From: Doryteuthis pealeii
Taxonomy: Eukaryota > Mollusca > Cephalopoda > Myopsida > Loliginidae
Direction of reading: 5' to 3'
NCBI GenBank assembly: GCA_023376005.1
Contig: CM042151.1
Span: 74,186,554 to 74,250,553 of the forward strand
Length of the DNA stretch: 64,000 nucleotides
This document shows positions 63,871 through 64,000 of this stretch, piece by piece (positions within the stretch are counted from its first letter, which is position 1; each line of letters begins with the position of its first letter). Under the pieces are notes generated by a model, which was not told where the DNA came from, ran no database searches, and saw only the letters and a program-made list of their open reading frames with translations. The translations under genes and the position numbers were made by a program.

Positions 63871-64000
63871 TGTTAAGGTGGAGCGGTACAGATATGGGGG
63901 ATCGATTTACTATAACCTTATACGGAGAAATGAGCACCCCTGAAAACTCAAAAAATAAAGAACTTTTCAGAATTTAAAAAAAAATCTGATAGATTGGTGT
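63871..64000. repeat. Family G arm at the window end
   Basis: 'ATATGGGGGATCGATTTACT', 'AATGAGCACCCCTGAAAACT' and 'AATCTGATAGATTGGTGT' match 49130-49245; cut by the window end. Confidence 0.85.

Overview
The window reads as animal nuclear DNA. It is roughly 70% A+T by eye, has no operon layout, no Shine-Dalgarno-led genes, and no rRNA or complete tRNA gene. Its only long open frames are tandem C2H2 zinc-finger arrays, and almost everything between them is transposable-element sequence. The mix of element types (RTE/CR1-like LINEs, Ty3/gypsy-like and Ty1/copia pol, hAT and ISXO2/Merlin-type transposases, many short inverted-repeat elements) together with expanded, apparently intronless C2H2 arrays suits a lophotrochozoan, probably a mollusc. 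That is inference; only 'metazoan' is secure.

Genes. Four paralogous C2H2 arrays lie on the + strand: array 1 (9200-9973, 9 fingers, then premature stops), array 2 (26543-27493, 11 fingers, intact), array 3 (about 43.9-45.86 kb, 20 fingers in frame plus 3 beyond a 2-bp deletion) and array 4 (53955-55817, 22 fingers). No KRAB, SCAN, BTB or ZAD domain is visible, so they look like fingers-only DNA-binding proteins. All four share a 5' block with a splice-acceptor-like TTCATT(C/T)ACAG and decayed finger units ahead of the open array. Arrays 1 and 4 also share a LINE remnant downstream, arrays 1 and 2 share an upstream block, arrays 2 and 3 share another, and arrays 3 and 4 share a downstream block. 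This is a local segmental-duplication cluster at different stages of decay. The only other open frame worth keeping is a 98-residue one at 20885-21181 (-), possibly Tudor-like.

Layout. 1-1300: truncated copy of a 3-kb inverted-repeat element. 1.4-8.6 kb: nested inverted repeats around a split ISXO2/Merlin-type transposase and a LINE end. 8.6-10.6 kb: array 1 and its LINE. 11.3-15.2 kb: a SINE-like unit, a 970-bp near-perfect palindrome and a broken gypsy-like gag-pol. 15.2-19.1 kb: repeat family A split by a 2,355-bp probable solo LTR. 19-25 kb: AT-rich repeats and an RTE-type LINE tail. 25.4-28.1 kb: array 2 and a hAT-like MITE. 28-39 kb: nested families A-E, a 3,023-bp element with a 10-bp target duplication, a TA-flanked MITE and a LINE with a 17-bp target duplication. 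39.4-40.3 kb: hAT transposase end. 41.4-41.8 kb: minisatellite. 43-46.8 kb: array 3. 47.8-49.9 kb: fold-back element interrupted by family A. 50-53.3 kb: families C, B and E. 53.3-56.5 kb: array 4 with a solo LTR inside a degenerate finger. 56.5-59.7 kb: LINE and copia remnants and an 84-bp satellite. 60.9-63.2 kb: internally deleted EN+RT LINE.

Repeat families are named A-G here for reference only. Because they insert into one another, empty and filled sites can be compared inside the window, and this is the basis for most insertion boundaries. Nothing suggests a cooperating pathway. The coherent theme is a duplicating zinc-finger cluster embedded in, and repeatedly hit by, mobile DNA.
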